Shown piece by piece: positions 1 to 8,840 of a stretch of 64,000 bases of DNA. The stretch covers positions 3,906,001 through 3,970,000 of the forward strand of contig NZ_CP194171.1 in NCBI RefSeq assembly GCF_050908845.1, in the 5' to 3' direction. This DNA is from Marinobacterium_D sp050908845. Its GTDB lineage: Bacteria; Pseudomonadota; Gammaproteobacteria; Pseudomonadales; Balneatricaceae. Position numbers and translations under genes: made by a program. The notes below the pieces were generated by a model that made no database searches, was not told the DNA's origin, and worked only from the letters and a program-made list of their open reading frames with translations. Position 1 is the first letter of the stretch, and each line of letters opens with the position of its first letter.

Positions 1-445
1 GAGCGGCGTTCAGCCAGTTCTCCTCACGCAGGTCGGCCTTGGCATCGTCCAGGGCAGCGATAATTTTATCAACCGGCAGCGGCTCGCCAATAACACCGGT
101 AGAAAACGGCAGCACCGCCTCCACCGCCACACCGGTGCGCTCAGCCACAGCATTGCAGCAACTCTTGGCATCAAGCATCCCCTGCTCACCGGTACCGGCA
201 TTGGCGTTGCCTGTGTTGACAAGCAGGTAACGTGCCGCGGTGCTGGCCAGATGTTTTTTACTCAGCACTACGGGCGCGGCGCTAAACGCGTTCTTGGTGA
301 ACACCCCGGCAACCGTCGCGCCCTCGCAGATCTCCATCAAGACGATATCGCGGCGCCCCGGCTTCTTGATGCCGGCGGATGCGACGCCGATGCGAAAGCC
401 ATCAATGGATTTAAGTTCTGGCAAGGTATCGGGACCGACAGCCAT
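1..445 (-). CDS. argJ: ArgJ, glutamate N-acetyltransferase / ornithine acetyltransferase (partial, N-terminal 148 residues)
   Basis: Arginine biosynthesis enzyme that transfers the acetyl group from N-acetylornithine to glutamate; some members also use acetyl-CoA. Only the N-terminal part is present; the gene runs off the left edge. The translation opens MAVGPDTLPELKSIDG and continues with the family pattern GIKKPGRRDIVLM, GATVAGVFTKNAF and LLVNTGNANAGTGEQG. The cleavage motif that generates the catalytic threonine lies beyond the edge, so autoprocessing cannot be checked. The ATG at 445 is preceded by a GGAAAC-type ribosome site. It lies downstream of secA in the same direction, separated by a likely terminator, so it may have its own promoter or depend on read-through. 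Confidence 0.93.
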   Translation of the reverse strand, partial: MAVGPDTLPELKSIDGFRIGVASAGIKKPGRRDIVLMEICEGATVAGVFTKNAFSAAPVVLSKKHLASTAARYLLVNTGNANAGTGEQGMLDAKSCCNAVAERTGVAVEAVLPFSTGVIGEPLPVDKIIAALDDAKADLREENWLNAA

Positions 446-467
446 GGTGTTTCCTCATTCATGGTGG

Positions 468-493
468 ATAAAACGCCGGCACTGGGCCGGCGT
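468..493 (-). terminator. Intrinsic terminator downstream of secA
   Basis: On the minus strand an 8-bp perfect stem (ACGCCGGC / GCCGGCGT, arms 486-493 and 473-480) with a 5-nt loop is followed by TTTAT. It lies 55 bases after the secA stop and 23 bases before the argJ ATG, so it would end secA transcripts or attenuate read-through into argJ. Confidence 0.7.
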
Positions 494-548
494 AAATGTA
501 GTTGAGTCTAGCGTCTCTTTTCGTAGCGTCTAGCAGCGCCGCGACGTC

Positions 549-3317
549 TTAACCAAGACGGCCGTGGCACTGCTTGTATTTTTTACCGGAGCCACAGGGG
601 CAGGGATCGTTGCGCCCCACCTTGGGATGGTCGCGTACCACCGTCTTCGGCGCCTCAGCGACCGCCTGCTCACCCTCGGCTTCAGCCTGTGTCTGTGCAG
701 CCTGCTGCTCCGCGTCCGCCGCGGTGCGCTGCTCATGCTGGAAGTCCATCTGCTGACGCTCGGCCTGTTCGCGACGCTGCTGTTCCATCGCTTCCACGTC
801 TTCCGGCTGGCGTACTTTCACATGGCTGAGAATACGCACCACGTCGCGCTTGATGTTTTCAAGCAGGGTCTGGAACAGGTTGAACGCCTCACGCTTGTAC
901 TCCTGCTTGGGGTTTTTCTGCGCGTAACCACGCAGGTGGATCCCCTGACGCAGCAGGTCCATGGTCTGCAGATGCTCTTTCCACAGGGTATCGAGTACCT
1001 GCAGCATCACCTGCTTCTCGAACATGCGCATGGTCTCGGCGCCGACCGCCTCTTCCTTGGCACGGTACTGGCCAAGAATCGCCTCCTGGATACGCTCGCG
1101 CAGCGGCTCCTCGTGCAGGTTGGAGTCTTCATCCAGCCACTGCTGTACCGACAGTTTGACAGCGAATTCGGTCTCCAGGGATTTCTCCAGTCCGGCCACA
1201 TCCCAGGTTTCCGACAGGCTCTGCGGCGGAATAAATTCGCTGATCAGGTTATCGACCACTTCGCTGCGCACCGCATCCACCGTATCGGAGATGTCATCGG
1301 TGGCCATAATCTGATTACGCTGATCGTAGATGGCGGAACGCTGGTCATTGGCGACATCATCGTATTCCAGCAGTGTCTTACGGATATCGAAGTTGCGTCC
1401 TTCCACCTTGCGCTGGGCTTTTTCGATGGCGTTGCTGACCATCTTGTGCTCGATCGCTTCGCCCTTTTCCATCCCCAGCGCCTGCATGAACTGGCGCACG
1501 CGCTCGGAGGCAAAGATACGCATCAGATCATCTTCCAGCGACAGGAAGAAACGGGAGGAGCCCGGGTCACCCTGACGACCGGCACGACCACGCAGCTGGT
1601 TGTCGATACGGCGGGATTCGTGACGTTCGGTACCGATGATATGCAGACCACCCGCTTCGATAACGATATCGTGGCGCTTACGCCACTCTTCTGTGGCCTG
1701 GGTCACGTCGCTTTCTGTGCTGCCCTCAGCCAGGGCATCGAGCTCCGCTTCCAGCTTGCCGCCCAGCTTGATATCGGTACCACGGCCGGCCATGTTGGTG
1801 GCGATGGTGACCGCTCCCGGACGACCCGCTTCAGCGATGATTTCCGCTTCACGGCCGTGGTTCTTCGCATTCAGTACGTTATGCGGCACACCCTGCTTTT
1901 TCAGCAGTGCGGAGATCAGTTCGGAGGACTCCACCGATGCGGTACCCACCAGCACCGGGCGGTTTTTCTCGCGGCAGTGTTCGATCTCTTTGACGATCGC
2001 CTCGTACTTCTCCTGCATGGTCAGGTAAACGAGGTCGTTGTAGTCGATACGGGCGATGGGACGGTTAGTCGGTATCACCACCACGTCCAGACCATAGATC
2101 TGACGCAGCTCGAACGCCTCGGTATCGGCGGTACCGGTCATACCGGAGAGTTTCTCGTACAGGCGGAAGTAGTTCTGGAAGGTGGTGGACGCCAGCGTCT
2201 GGCTCTCCTGCTGAATCTGTACACCCTCTTTTGCCTCTACCGCCTGATGCAGGCCCTCAGACCAGCGGCGGCCCGGCATGATACGGCCGGTGTGTTCGTC
2301 GACAATCACCACCTGCCCGTTCTGCACGATATAGTCCTTGTCGCGCTGGAACAGGTAGTGGGCGCGCAGCCCTGCGAGTACATGATGCAGCAGGTTCAGG
2401 TTCTGCGGTGCGTAGAGGCTCTCGCCCTCCTGTAGCAGGCCCGCCTTGATCAGCAGCTCCTCGACCAGCTGATGCCCCGCCTCGGTCATCTCGACACTGC
2501 GGTTCTTCTCATCAACACTAAAGTGCTCTTCGATAACCTGCTCGGTATCCTTGGGGTCGATCTCGCCATGGAACTGCTTGAGCTGGGGGATCAGCTGATT
2601 AACCGCCTGGTAGGTCGCCGAGCTGTCTTCCGCCGGTCCGGAGATGATCAGCGGCGTACGTGCTTCATCGATCAGGATGGAGTCCACCTCATCGACCACG
2701 GCGTAATTGAAATCACGCTGTACCTTGTCGGCGATACTAAACGCCATGTTATCGCGCAGATAGTCGAAGCCGAATTCGTTGTTGGTACCGTAGGTGATAT
2801 CGGCGTTATAAGCCGCGCGCTTCTCTTCAGGGCTCTGGCCGTTCTGGATCACACCAACACTCAGACCAAGCGCTTCATACAGCGGGCGCATCCACTCGGC
2901 GTCACGGCTGGCCAGGTAATCGTTCACGGTGACAACGTGCACGCCCTTGGCGGGCAGCGCATTCAGATAGACCGCCAGTGTACCCACCAGCGTTTTCCCC
3001 TCACCGGTTTTCATCTCGGCGACCTTGCCGTCATTCAGGGACATACCGCCGATCAGCTGCACATCGAAGTGGCGCATACCCATGACGCGCTTGGACATCT
3101 CACGCACGTTGGCGAAAGCTTCCGGCAGCAGCTTGTCCAGGTCCTCCCCGTCAGCCAGCCGCTGGCGGAAGCTTTCAGTCAGTGCCTTGAGCTCTTCGTT
3201 GGAGAGTTTTTCGTACTCCGGCTCCAGTGCATTGATCTGTTTAACGATCCGTCCCATCCGTTTGAGTTCGCGATCGTTTTTACTTCCGAAAACTTTCTTG
3301 AGCATTGATGTCAGCAT
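549..3317 (-). CDS. secA: SecA, preprotein translocase motor ATPase
   Basis: The cytoplasmic/peripheral membrane ATPase that drives unfolded preproteins through SecYEG. It has 922 residues, the usual length. Walker A is at residues 102-109 (MKTGEGKT), DEVD of the DEAD motor is at 209-212, a helicase-like second half carries TNMAGRGTD and GRAGRQGD, and the C-terminal zinc/SecB-binding tail has Cys906, Cys908, Cys917 and His918. A low-complexity Gln/Ala-rich linker precedes the tail. The start used is the ATG at 3317; an in-frame ATG at 3305 is possible and no strong ribosome site distinguishes them. It follows the dcw cluster after a terminator and precedes argJ. In other gammaproteobacteria SecA represses its own synthesis through SecM, but no secM reading frame was found in the 216 bases upstream. 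Confidence 0.98.
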   Translation of the reverse strand: MLTSMLKKVFGSKNDRELKRMGRIVKQINALEPEYEKLSNEELKALTESFRQRLADGEDLDKLLPEAFANVREMSKRVMGMRHFDVQLIGGMSLNDGKVAEMKTGEGKTLVGTLAVYLNALPAKGVHVVTVNDYLASRDAEWMRPLYEALGLSVGVIQNGQSPEEKRAAYNADITYGTNNEFGFDYLRDNMAFSIADKVQRDFNYAVVDEVDSILIDEARTPLIISGPAEDSSATYQAVNQLIPQLKQFHGEIDPKDTEQVIEEHFSVDEKNRSVEMTEAGHQLVEELLIKAGLLQEGESLYAPQNLNLLHHVLAGLRAHYLFQRDKDYIVQNGQVVIVDEHTGRIMPGRRWSEGLHQAVEAKEGVQIQQESQTLASTTFQNYFRLYEKLSGMTGTADTEAFELRQIYGLDVVVIPTNRPIARIDYNDLVYLTMQEKYEAIVKEIEHCREKNRPVLVGTASVESSELISALLKKQGVPHNVLNAKNHGREAEIIAEAGRPGAVTIATNMAGRGTDIKLGGKLEAELDALAEGSTESDVTQATEEWRKRHDIVIEAGGLHIIGTERHESRRIDNQLRGRAGRQGDPGSSRFFLSLEDDLMRIFASERVRQFMQALGMEKGEAIEHKMVSNAIEKAQRKVEGRNFDIRKTLLEYDDVANDQRSAIYDQRNQIMATDDISDTVDAVRSEVVDNLISEFIPPQSLSETWDVAGLEKSLETEFAVKLSVQQWLDEDSNLHEEPLRERIQEAILGQYRAKEEAVGAETMRMFEKQVMLQVLDTLWKEHLQTMDLLRQGIHLRGYAQKNPKQEYKREAFNLFQTLLENIKRDVVRILSHVKVRQPEDVEAMEQQRREQAERQQMDFQHEQRTAADAEQQAAQTQAEAEGEQAVAEAPKTVVRDHPKVGRNDPCPCGSGKKYKQCHGRLG

Positions 3318-3461
3318 AATTCGACTTTTAACCGGTTGAATGCAAAGCGGGTCGGGCTCATCCCGAGTGGGGCCTGCATGACAGGATTAACGAAGCATTC
3401 TACCTATATTGGGCCTCAGAATAGAATGACAAGTGTTAAGAAATAAGGACCTGGCGCCCTG

Positions 3462-3495
3462 AAAAACGAAAGGGCCGAACCTGCGTTCAGCCCTT
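3462..3495 (-). terminator. Intrinsic terminator after lpxC (end of dcw transcript)
   Basis: On the minus strand the stem AAGGGCTGAAC / GTTCGGCCCTT (one T-G wobble, 4-nt loop) is followed by a T-rich run TTCGTTTTT. It sits 38 bases after the lpxC stop and would close the dcw-ftsZ-lpxC transcription unit. Confidence 0.85.
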
Positions 3496-3533
3496 GATCG
3501 GGTATTCACCGGGGAAAGTGACCGGTAAAAGGG

Positions 3534-4451
3534 TTAAACGGCAGCAGCAGCCGGACGCTGGTAGGAGATCGGCGCTGTTTCTTCGCTGTCTTCAAAGGTG
3601 ACCACTTCGAACGCATCCTCGTTGGCCAACAGCTCGCGCACCAGCAGGTTATTCAGGTGATGACCGGACTTGTAGCCGTAGAACTCTCCGATCAGGCTTT
3701 TACCCAGCAGATAGAGATCGCCCACGGCATCCAGAATCTTGTGTTTGACGAACTCGTTCTCGTAACGCAGCCCTTCATCGTTCAACACGCGGTAATCATC
3801 GACAACGATGGCGTTATCGAAGCTGCCACCAAGGGCCAGGTTCTGCGAACGCAGGTACTCGATATCACGCATGAAACCGAAAGTGCGCGCCCGGGACACC
3901 TCTTTGACGAAGGAGGTGCTGGAAAAATCCAGACAGGCTTCCTTGTGACTGTTGGCAAAGGCCGGATGATCAAAATCGATGCAGAAGCCAACCTTGAAAC
4001 CGTTGAACGGTTTGAAGCTCGCGGTCTTGCCATCGTTGCTGACACTGACCTCTTTCTTGATGCGGATGAACTGCTTGGGCGCATCCTGCTCAAGAATACC
4101 GGCCGACTGAATCAGGAAGACAAACGGCGCTGCGCTACCATCCATGATCGGCACCTCTTCGGCGCTGAGCTCGACCACGACATTATCGATACCGAGGCCT
4201 GCCAGCGCAGACATCAGGTGCTCTACCGTGGCGATGCGCACACCGTCATTGGCCAGGTTGCTGGACAGCGTCGTATCAACAACATTCAGACCAAACGCTT
4301 TGACCTCGACCATCGGGTCCAGGTCCGTACGGCGAAAGACAATACCGGTGTTTTCCGCAGCAGGCTTCAGGGTCATATAGACTTTCTGCCCTGTGTGCAG
4401 GCCCAAACCGGTGGCTTTAATGCTGTTTTTGAGAGTGCGCTGTCTGATCAT
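3534..4451 (-). CDS. lpxC: LpxC, UDP-3-O-acyl-N-acetylglucosamine deacetylase
   Basis: Zinc enzyme for the committed step of lipid A synthesis in the cytoplasm. It has 305 residues, as expected. The conserved N-terminus MIRQRTLKNSIKATGLGLHT is present, with zinc ligands His78 (VEHLMSALAGLG), His237 and Asp241 (HKILDAVGD), and catalytic His264 (SGHHLNNL). The last gene of the dcw cluster, 94 bases after ftsZ, and followed by a strong terminator. In enterobacteria LpxC is degraded by FtsH under LapB control; a lapB gene is also in this window. The C-terminus ends in an Ala-Ala-Val run, compatible with the short hydrophobic tail that serves as degradation tag in E. coli, which is inference here. 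Confidence 0.98.
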   Translation of the reverse strand: MIRQRTLKNSIKATGLGLHTGQKVYMTLKPAAENTGIVFRRTDLDPMVEVKAFGLNVVDTTLSSNLANDGVRIATVEHLMSALAGLGIDNVVVELSAEEVPIMDGSAAPFVFLIQSAGILEQDAPKQFIRIKKEVSVSNDGKTASFKPFNGFKVGFCIDFDHPAFANSHKEACLDFSSTSFVKEVSRARTFGFMRDIEYLRSQNLALGGSFDNAIVVDDYRVLNDEGLRYENEFVKHKILDAVGDLYLLGKSLIGEFYGYKSGHHLNNLLVRELLANEDAFEVVTFEDSEETAPISYQRPAAAAV

Positions 4452-4486
4452 TCGTCATGCCGTTGGATTAGTCGGTCAAAATTAAC

Positions 4487-4515
4487 GGGCTAGTGTAACA
4501 AAACTATGCTAGCCC
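4487..4515 (-). other. Inverted repeat between ftsZ and lpxC
   Basis: A 7-bp perfect inverted repeat (GGGCTAG / CTAGCCC) with a 15-base A/T-rich spacer lies in the ftsZ-lpxC gap. The minus-strand sequence after it (GTTAATTTTGACC) is T-rich but not a clean run. It may be a weak attenuator, an mRNA processing hairpin or part of an internal lpxC promoter. Confidence 0.35.
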
Positions 4516-4545
4516 CACCACTTCTGATCACTCCGCAACCACTAC

Positions 4546-5730
4546 TCAGTCAGCCTGTCTGCGCAGGAAGGTCGGGATGTCCAGTGAACCGTAGTCATTG
4601 CCATCACGGCTCTTTTCACCGGCGCTTTTCTCGCCCGGCTTCTCGACCAGCGCTTCCTCACGCTGACGGCGCAGAATGGTCGGCAGCTCGATCTCGTCGA
4701 GATCCAGGGAACCATCCGCCTTGCGGCCGTTGCCGGTCTTGGAGTGAACCACCTTGAGTTCCTGTTCCGCATCGCGATCCAGGCCGGTAGCCACTACGGT
4801 GACCTTGATATCTTCGCCCAGTTCCGGATCGATAACCGTTCCGACCACAATAGTGGCATCTTCAGAGGCGTACTCCTCGACGATGTTACCCACTTCGGTG
4901 AACTCACCGAGGCTCAGGTCTTCGCCGGCGGCGATGTTGACCAGAATGCCGCTGGCCCCCTTGAGATCGATATCTTCCAGCAGCGGGCTACGGATCGCCG
5001 CTTCAGCCGCTTCCTGGGCACGGTTGTCGCCACGGGAAACGGCGGTACCCATCATCGCCATACCCATTTCGGACATCACGGTGCGCACGTCGGCAAAGTC
5101 GACGTTGATCATGCCGGGACGGGTGATCAGGTCGGCAATACCCTGCACTGCGCCCTTGAGGACGTTGTTGGCAGCGTTGAAGGCGTTGATCAGCGAGCAG
5201 TTTTTGCCCAGCACCTGCATCAGCTTCTCGTTCGGGATGATGATCAGGGAGTCCACGTTTTCACGCAGCTCACGAATCCCCTCTTCGGCGATCTTCATCC
5301 GCTTCTTGCCTTCGAACGGGAACGGCTTGGTCACCACGGCAACCGTAAGAATGCCGAGTTCACGGGCGATTTCAGCGACGACCGGTGCCGCACCGGTGCC
5401 GGTACCGCCCCCCATGCCGGCGGTGATAAACACCATATCGGCGCCATTGAGGGTTTCAGCGATACGCTCGCGGTCCTCCAGCGCAGCCGTGCGGCCCACT
5501 TCCGGGTTTGCACCGGCACCCAGCCCCTTGGTCAGGTCGCCACCGATGTGCAGAGAGGTTCGGGATGCCATCCGGCTCAGCGCCTGGGCATCGGTATTGG
5601 CGCAGATAAACTCGACACCCTCGACGGTATTGTCGACCATGTGCTGCACAGCGTTACCGCCACCACCGCCAACGCCTACAACTTTGATAACGGCGCTCTG
5701 CTGGATATTTTCAATCAGTTCGAATTCCAT
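4546..5730 (-). CDS. ftsZ: FtsZ, tubulin-like cell division GTPase
   Basis: Polymerises into the Z ring at midcell and recruits the divisome. 394 residues from the ATG at 5730, chosen over a GTG at 5736 because GGAGG lies 7 bases upstream of the ATG and the protein then opens MEFELIENIQQ as in relatives. The tubulin signature GGGTGTG is at residues 107-113; the T7-loop region (NVDFADV) follows. The conserved C-terminal peptide DIPTFLRRQ, which binds FtsA and ZipA, is intact after a variable linker. Directly downstream of ftsA and upstream of lpxC, the standard order. Confidence 0.98.
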   Translation of the reverse strand: MEFELIENIQQSAVIKVVGVGGGGGNAVQHMVDNTVEGVEFICANTDAQALSRMASRTSLHIGGDLTKGLGAGANPEVGRTAALEDRERIAETLNGADMVFITAGMGGGTGTGAAPVVAEIARELGILTVAVVTKPFPFEGKKRMKIAEEGIRELRENVDSLIIIPNEKLMQVLGKNCSLINAFNAANNVLKGAVQGIADLITRPGMINVDFADVRTVMSEMGMAMMGTAVSRGDNRAQEAAEAAIRSPLLEDIDLKGASGILVNIAAGEDLSLGEFTEVGNIVEEYASEDATIVVGTVIDPELGEDIKVTVVATGLDRDAEQELKVVHSKTGNGRKADGSLDLDEIELPTILRRQREEALVEKPGEKSAGEKSRDGNDYGSLDIPTFLRRQAD

Positions 5731-5795
5731 ATTCACTCCTCCCGTCAGGGCCTGCGACTACCTTCCGGCTCCTAACCATTAACTTTTCAAAAAAT

Positions 5796-7064
5796 TCAGA
5801 AATTACCCTGCAACCAGGTCTTGATGCGCTGCATAAAGCCCGGCCCAGAGCGGCTTGCTTTCGTCACATCGGCCTCCTGTTGAATCAATTCCGGCGCGCT
5901 CGGACCCTGGTCCGAGCGCGCGTAATGCAACAAGCCTATGCCGGTCGCATAGATCGGGTTGCCCAGCAGATCTTCCATGCCTCTGACTCCCTGCGGACGG
6001 GCCAGCCTCACCGGCATGTGGAATATCTCCTCCGCCAGCTCGACCGCGCCCTCCATTTTTGACGTACCACCGGTCAGAACGATTCCCGCCGCTGCCAGAT
6101 CCTCGAATCCACTGCGGCGCAGTTCCGCCTGAACCAGTGTAAAAAGCTCTTCGTAACGCGGTTCGACCACCTCGGCCAGCGCCTGCCGCGACAGATCCCG
6201 CGCCGGACGGTCCCCAACGCTGGGCACCTTGATCATCTCTTCCGGCCGCGCCAGCTGGGCCAGCGCGCAGGCGTACTTGATCTTCAACTGCTCCGCGTTC
6301 AGCGTCGGCGTACGCAGCGCCATGGCGATATCGTTGGTAACCTGATCGCCGGCCACCGGAATCACCGCGGTGTGGCGGATCGCGCCACCAGTGAAAACGG
6401 CGATATCGGTAGTGCCGCCACCGATATCGACCATGCAGACACCCAAGTCTTTTTCATCGTCGGTGAGCACCGAGTAGCTGGAGGCCAGCTGCTCCAGTAC
6501 CACCGCGTCGACCTCAAGACCGCAACGGCGGATACACTTCTCGATGTTCTGCACCGCGTTGATCGCGCCGCAGACCAGGTGAACCTTGGCCTCGAGACGC
6601 ACACCGGACATCCCCAGCGGCTCGCGGATCCCCTCCTGATGGTCGATCAGGTACTCCTGCGGCAGAATGTGGAGGATCTTCTGATCCGCCGGAATCGCCA
6701 CCGCCCGGGCCGCATCGATGACCCGCTCCAGGTCGTACTCGGAAACCTCCCGGTCCTTCACCGCCACGATGCCGTGAGAGTTGTGGCTGCTGATATGGCT
6801 GCCGGCAATCCCCACCGTCACCGAGTGAATCTTGCACCCGGCCATCAGCTCCGCCTCTTCCACGGCGCGCTGGATCGAGTGCACCGTGGACTCGATATTC
6901 ACCACCACGCCACGCTTCAGCCCCCGTGACGGATGTGATCCGACGCCGACGATCTCGATCGCGCCGGTATCGGTTATTTCGCCCACCAGACACACCACCT
7001 TGGAGGTGCCTATGTCCAGCGCGACGATCATGCTGCTCTGGCTTACCGCCCCTTTATCCTGCAT
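5796..7064 (-). CDS. ftsA: FtsA, actin-like membrane anchor of the Z ring
   Basis: Tethers FtsZ to the inner membrane and helps activate septal synthesis. 422 residues from the ATG at 7064; a GTG at 7070 is an alternative. The actin-fold phosphate motif IVALDIGTSKV is near the N-terminus, the 1C-type inserted domain follows, and the second nucleotide motif VDIGGGTTDIAVF and the adenosine motif GIVLTGGTSKMEG are present. The C-terminus GFMQRIKTWLQGNF is an amphipathic membrane-targeting helix. The start lies inside the end of ftsQ (11-base overlap), which points to translational coupling. Confidence 0.97.
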   Translation of the reverse strand: MQDKGAVSQSSMIVALDIGTSKVVCLVGEITDTGAIEIVGVGSHPSRGLKRGVVVNIESTVHSIQRAVEEAELMAGCKIHSVTVGIAGSHISSHNSHGIVAVKDREVSEYDLERVIDAARAVAIPADQKILHILPQEYLIDHQEGIREPLGMSGVRLEAKVHLVCGAINAVQNIEKCIRRCGLEVDAVVLEQLASSYSVLTDDEKDLGVCMVDIGGGTTDIAVFTGGAIRHTAVIPVAGDQVTNDIAMALRTPTLNAEQLKIKYACALAQLARPEEMIKVPSVGDRPARDLSRQALAEVVEPRYEELFTLVQAELRRSGFEDLAAAGIVLTGGTSKMEGAVELAEEIFHMPVRLARPQGVRGMEDLLGNPIYATGIGLLHYARSDQGPSAPELIQQEADVTKASRSGPGFMQRIKTWLQGNF

Positions 7065-7878
7065 TTTCACTCTTCTCTTCGGCCCGCCAACGCACGGCGA
7101 TGCCGTTGGTATAACGTATGTCGATCTGTTCTATCTGTTCTGACCTGTCCGCCAGACTGAGCTGATATACGGTCAGGAAACGCTTCAATCGTGGAATAAG
7201 CTTTTCCCGGCCGGCCACCACCTGGATACCGTTGTCCAGTTCGATGGTCCAGGCCCCGCGGGGTTCCAGCGTCAGGCCGGTCAGTTTCATCCCGCTTGCC
7301 GCAAACATACGGTTCAGGTCGTGAAACTGCTCCATGATCCTGACCGTTTCATGGGCCGGTCCACTCAACATCGGCAGGCTGGCGTACTCGGGTTTGAGCG
7401 CCGGCCAGAAGATGTCGCCCTGGTGGTTCAACAGCCCCTTGTCACTCCAGCGCGCCACCGGTACCTCTTCGACCAGTCGGACCTCCAGCGACGGCGGCCA
7501 CTGCCGGCTGATGCTGGCATCATGCACCCAGGGGTTCGCGATCACCTGCTCCCGCAGGGGCGCAAGATCAAGCTCCAGCAGCGGCTTGTCCAGACTGGCC
7601 GCCAGCTCGTTGGCGATCGCCGCCTTATCCAGGTGACGGACTGCGCCCACCACCTCGATCTGCGCCACCGGGCCATCGAGCCAGCGCCACAGATCCCGCG
7701 ACCCTGAGGTGAGTATTCCGCAGAACACCACCAGCAGCGTCAGCAGCACCATCGGACGCCAGTACCAGTCACTGTCCGCCGGCGCCGGGGCCGGCTCGGC
7801 TGCACGCACGGCGCCACGCGCAGGTGCTGTTTCCAGCGCCTCCTGCGAACGGTTCCTCCACGGCAGCGTCATCAGCAT
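7054..7878 (-). CDS. ftsQ: FtsQ, divisome bitopic membrane protein
   Basis: Links early and late division proteins by binding FtsB and FtsL in the periplasm. 274 residues: a cytoplasmic N-terminus of about 38 residues, one membrane segment (MVLLTLLVVFCGILTSG), then a POTRA domain starting at VAQIEVVGAVRHLDK and the FtsQ beta domain. The ATG at 7878 has AGGAG 8 bases upstream; an ATG at 7872 is also in frame. Starts 5 bases after the ddlB stop and overlaps ftsA. Confidence 0.95.
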   Translation of the reverse strand: MLMTLPWRNRSQEALETAPARGAVRAAEPAPAPADSDWYWRPMVLLTLLVVFCGILTSGSRDLWRWLDGPVAQIEVVGAVRHLDKAAIANELAASLDKPLLELDLAPLREQVIANPWVHDASISRQWPPSLEVRLVEEVPVARWSDKGLLNHQGDIFWPALKPEYASLPMLSGPAHETVRIMEQFHDLNRMFAASGMKLTGLTLEPRGAWTIELDNGIQVVAGREKLIPRLKRFLTVYQLSLADRSEQIEQIDIRYTNGIAVRWRAEEKSENAG

Positions 7879-7883
7879 GACTC

Positions 7884-8840
7884 TTACTCCTGCTCCACCA
7901 GCGTGCCGCGCAGTATGCGCACCACCAGCTCTTCAAAACCTATACCCGACTCACGTGCAGCCATGGGGACCAGGCTGTGATCGGTCATGCCCGGTGCGGT
8001 ATTGACCTCGAGCAGCTGGAAACAGCCCTGGTCATCCAGCATCACATCGACCCGGCCCCAGCCGCGACAGCCGACCACCCGGAATGCCTGCTCCACCAGC
8101 TGTTTAAGCTCGGTTTCTTCGGCACTGCTGAGCTGGGTATCAAACAGATAGCGGGTATCATCCGCTTCATATTTGGCGTTGAAATCGTAAAACTGGTGCG
8201 GTGTTTCCAGCCTGATGATCGGCAGTGCCTGCCCATCCAGGATCGCCACGGTGTATTCCGGACCGCTGATCCAGCGCTCGGCCAGCACCGCATCGTCATA
8301 TTTACGCGCCTCGGCCACCGCTGCGGTCAGTTCATCACCGCTGGTCACCCGCGCCATGCCGATACTCGAGCCCTCGTGCACCGGCTTAATCATGATCGGG
8401 AAGCCAAGCTCAGCTTCGACCTCAGCAAGATCGGTATCGCTGTCGATAATCGCAAACGCCGGCGTCGATAATGCCGCCCCATGCCAGAGTTGCTTGGTGC
8501 GGAGCTTGTCCATGCCGATACCCGAGGCAGCCACGCCACTGCCGGTATAGGGCTTGCCCATCATCTCCAGTACGCCCTGGATGGTGCCATCCTCGCCACC
8601 GCGCCCGTGCAGAATCAGGAAAGCGCGGTCGAACTCGCTGGCGATCAGCTGCTGCAAGGGATCCTGGCCTTCACCACCCAGATCAATACCGAAGGCATCA
8701 ACACCAGCGGCCAGCAGCCCGCGCAGAACTTCGGCACCGCTTTTCAGCGAGACGGGGCGCTCAGCCGACAAGCCACCGTAAATAACGACGACGCGCCCGA
8801 GCTGCTGCATTTCGGCCTGGTCGATCCTGAACTCACTCAT
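7884..8840 (-). CDS. ddlB: DdlB, D-alanine--D-alanine ligase
   Basis: ATP-grasp ligase making the D-Ala-D-Ala dipeptide for the peptidoglycan stem. 318 residues from the ATG at 8840, which has a strong GGAGGTGAGC site; upstream in-frame codons lie inside murC. Motifs: the N-terminal glycine-rich VVVIYGGLSAERPVSL, the ATP-grasp segment PIMIKPVHEGSSIGM, and the metal-binding end RVDVMLDDQGCFQLLEVNTAPGMT. Overlaps the 3' end of murC by 8 bases and is followed by ftsQ. Confidence 0.97.
   Translation of the reverse strand: MSEFRIDQAEMQQLGRVVVIYGGLSAERPVSLKSGAEVLRGLLAAGVDAFGIDLGGEGQDPLQQLIASEFDRAFLILHGRGGEDGTIQGVLEMMGKPYTGSGVAASGIGMDKLRTKQLWHGAALSTPAFAIIDSDTDLAEVEAELGFPIMIKPVHEGSSIGMARVTSGDELTAAVAEARKYDDAVLAERWISGPEYTVAILDGQALPIIRLETPHQFYDFNAKYEADDTRYLFDTQLSSAEETELKQLVEQAFRVVGCRGWGRVDVMLDDQGCFQLLEVNTAPGMTDHSLVPMAARESGIGFEELVVRILRGTLVEQE

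Noticed and set aside
564..2435. 623-codon open frame opposite secA
   Set aside because: It lies wholly antisense to a full-length, clearly conserved secA, its protein is Leu/His/Gln-rich without domain patterns, and it has no ribosome site. It is a by-product of GC-rich codon use. The same holds for long antisense frames opposite rpsA (49933-51363), pheA/serC (56018-57685) and gyrA (59362-60699).
4487..4515. Hairpin between ftsZ and lpxC as a terminator
   Set aside because: The loop is long (15 bases) and no clean T-run follows, so I list it only as an inverted repeat.
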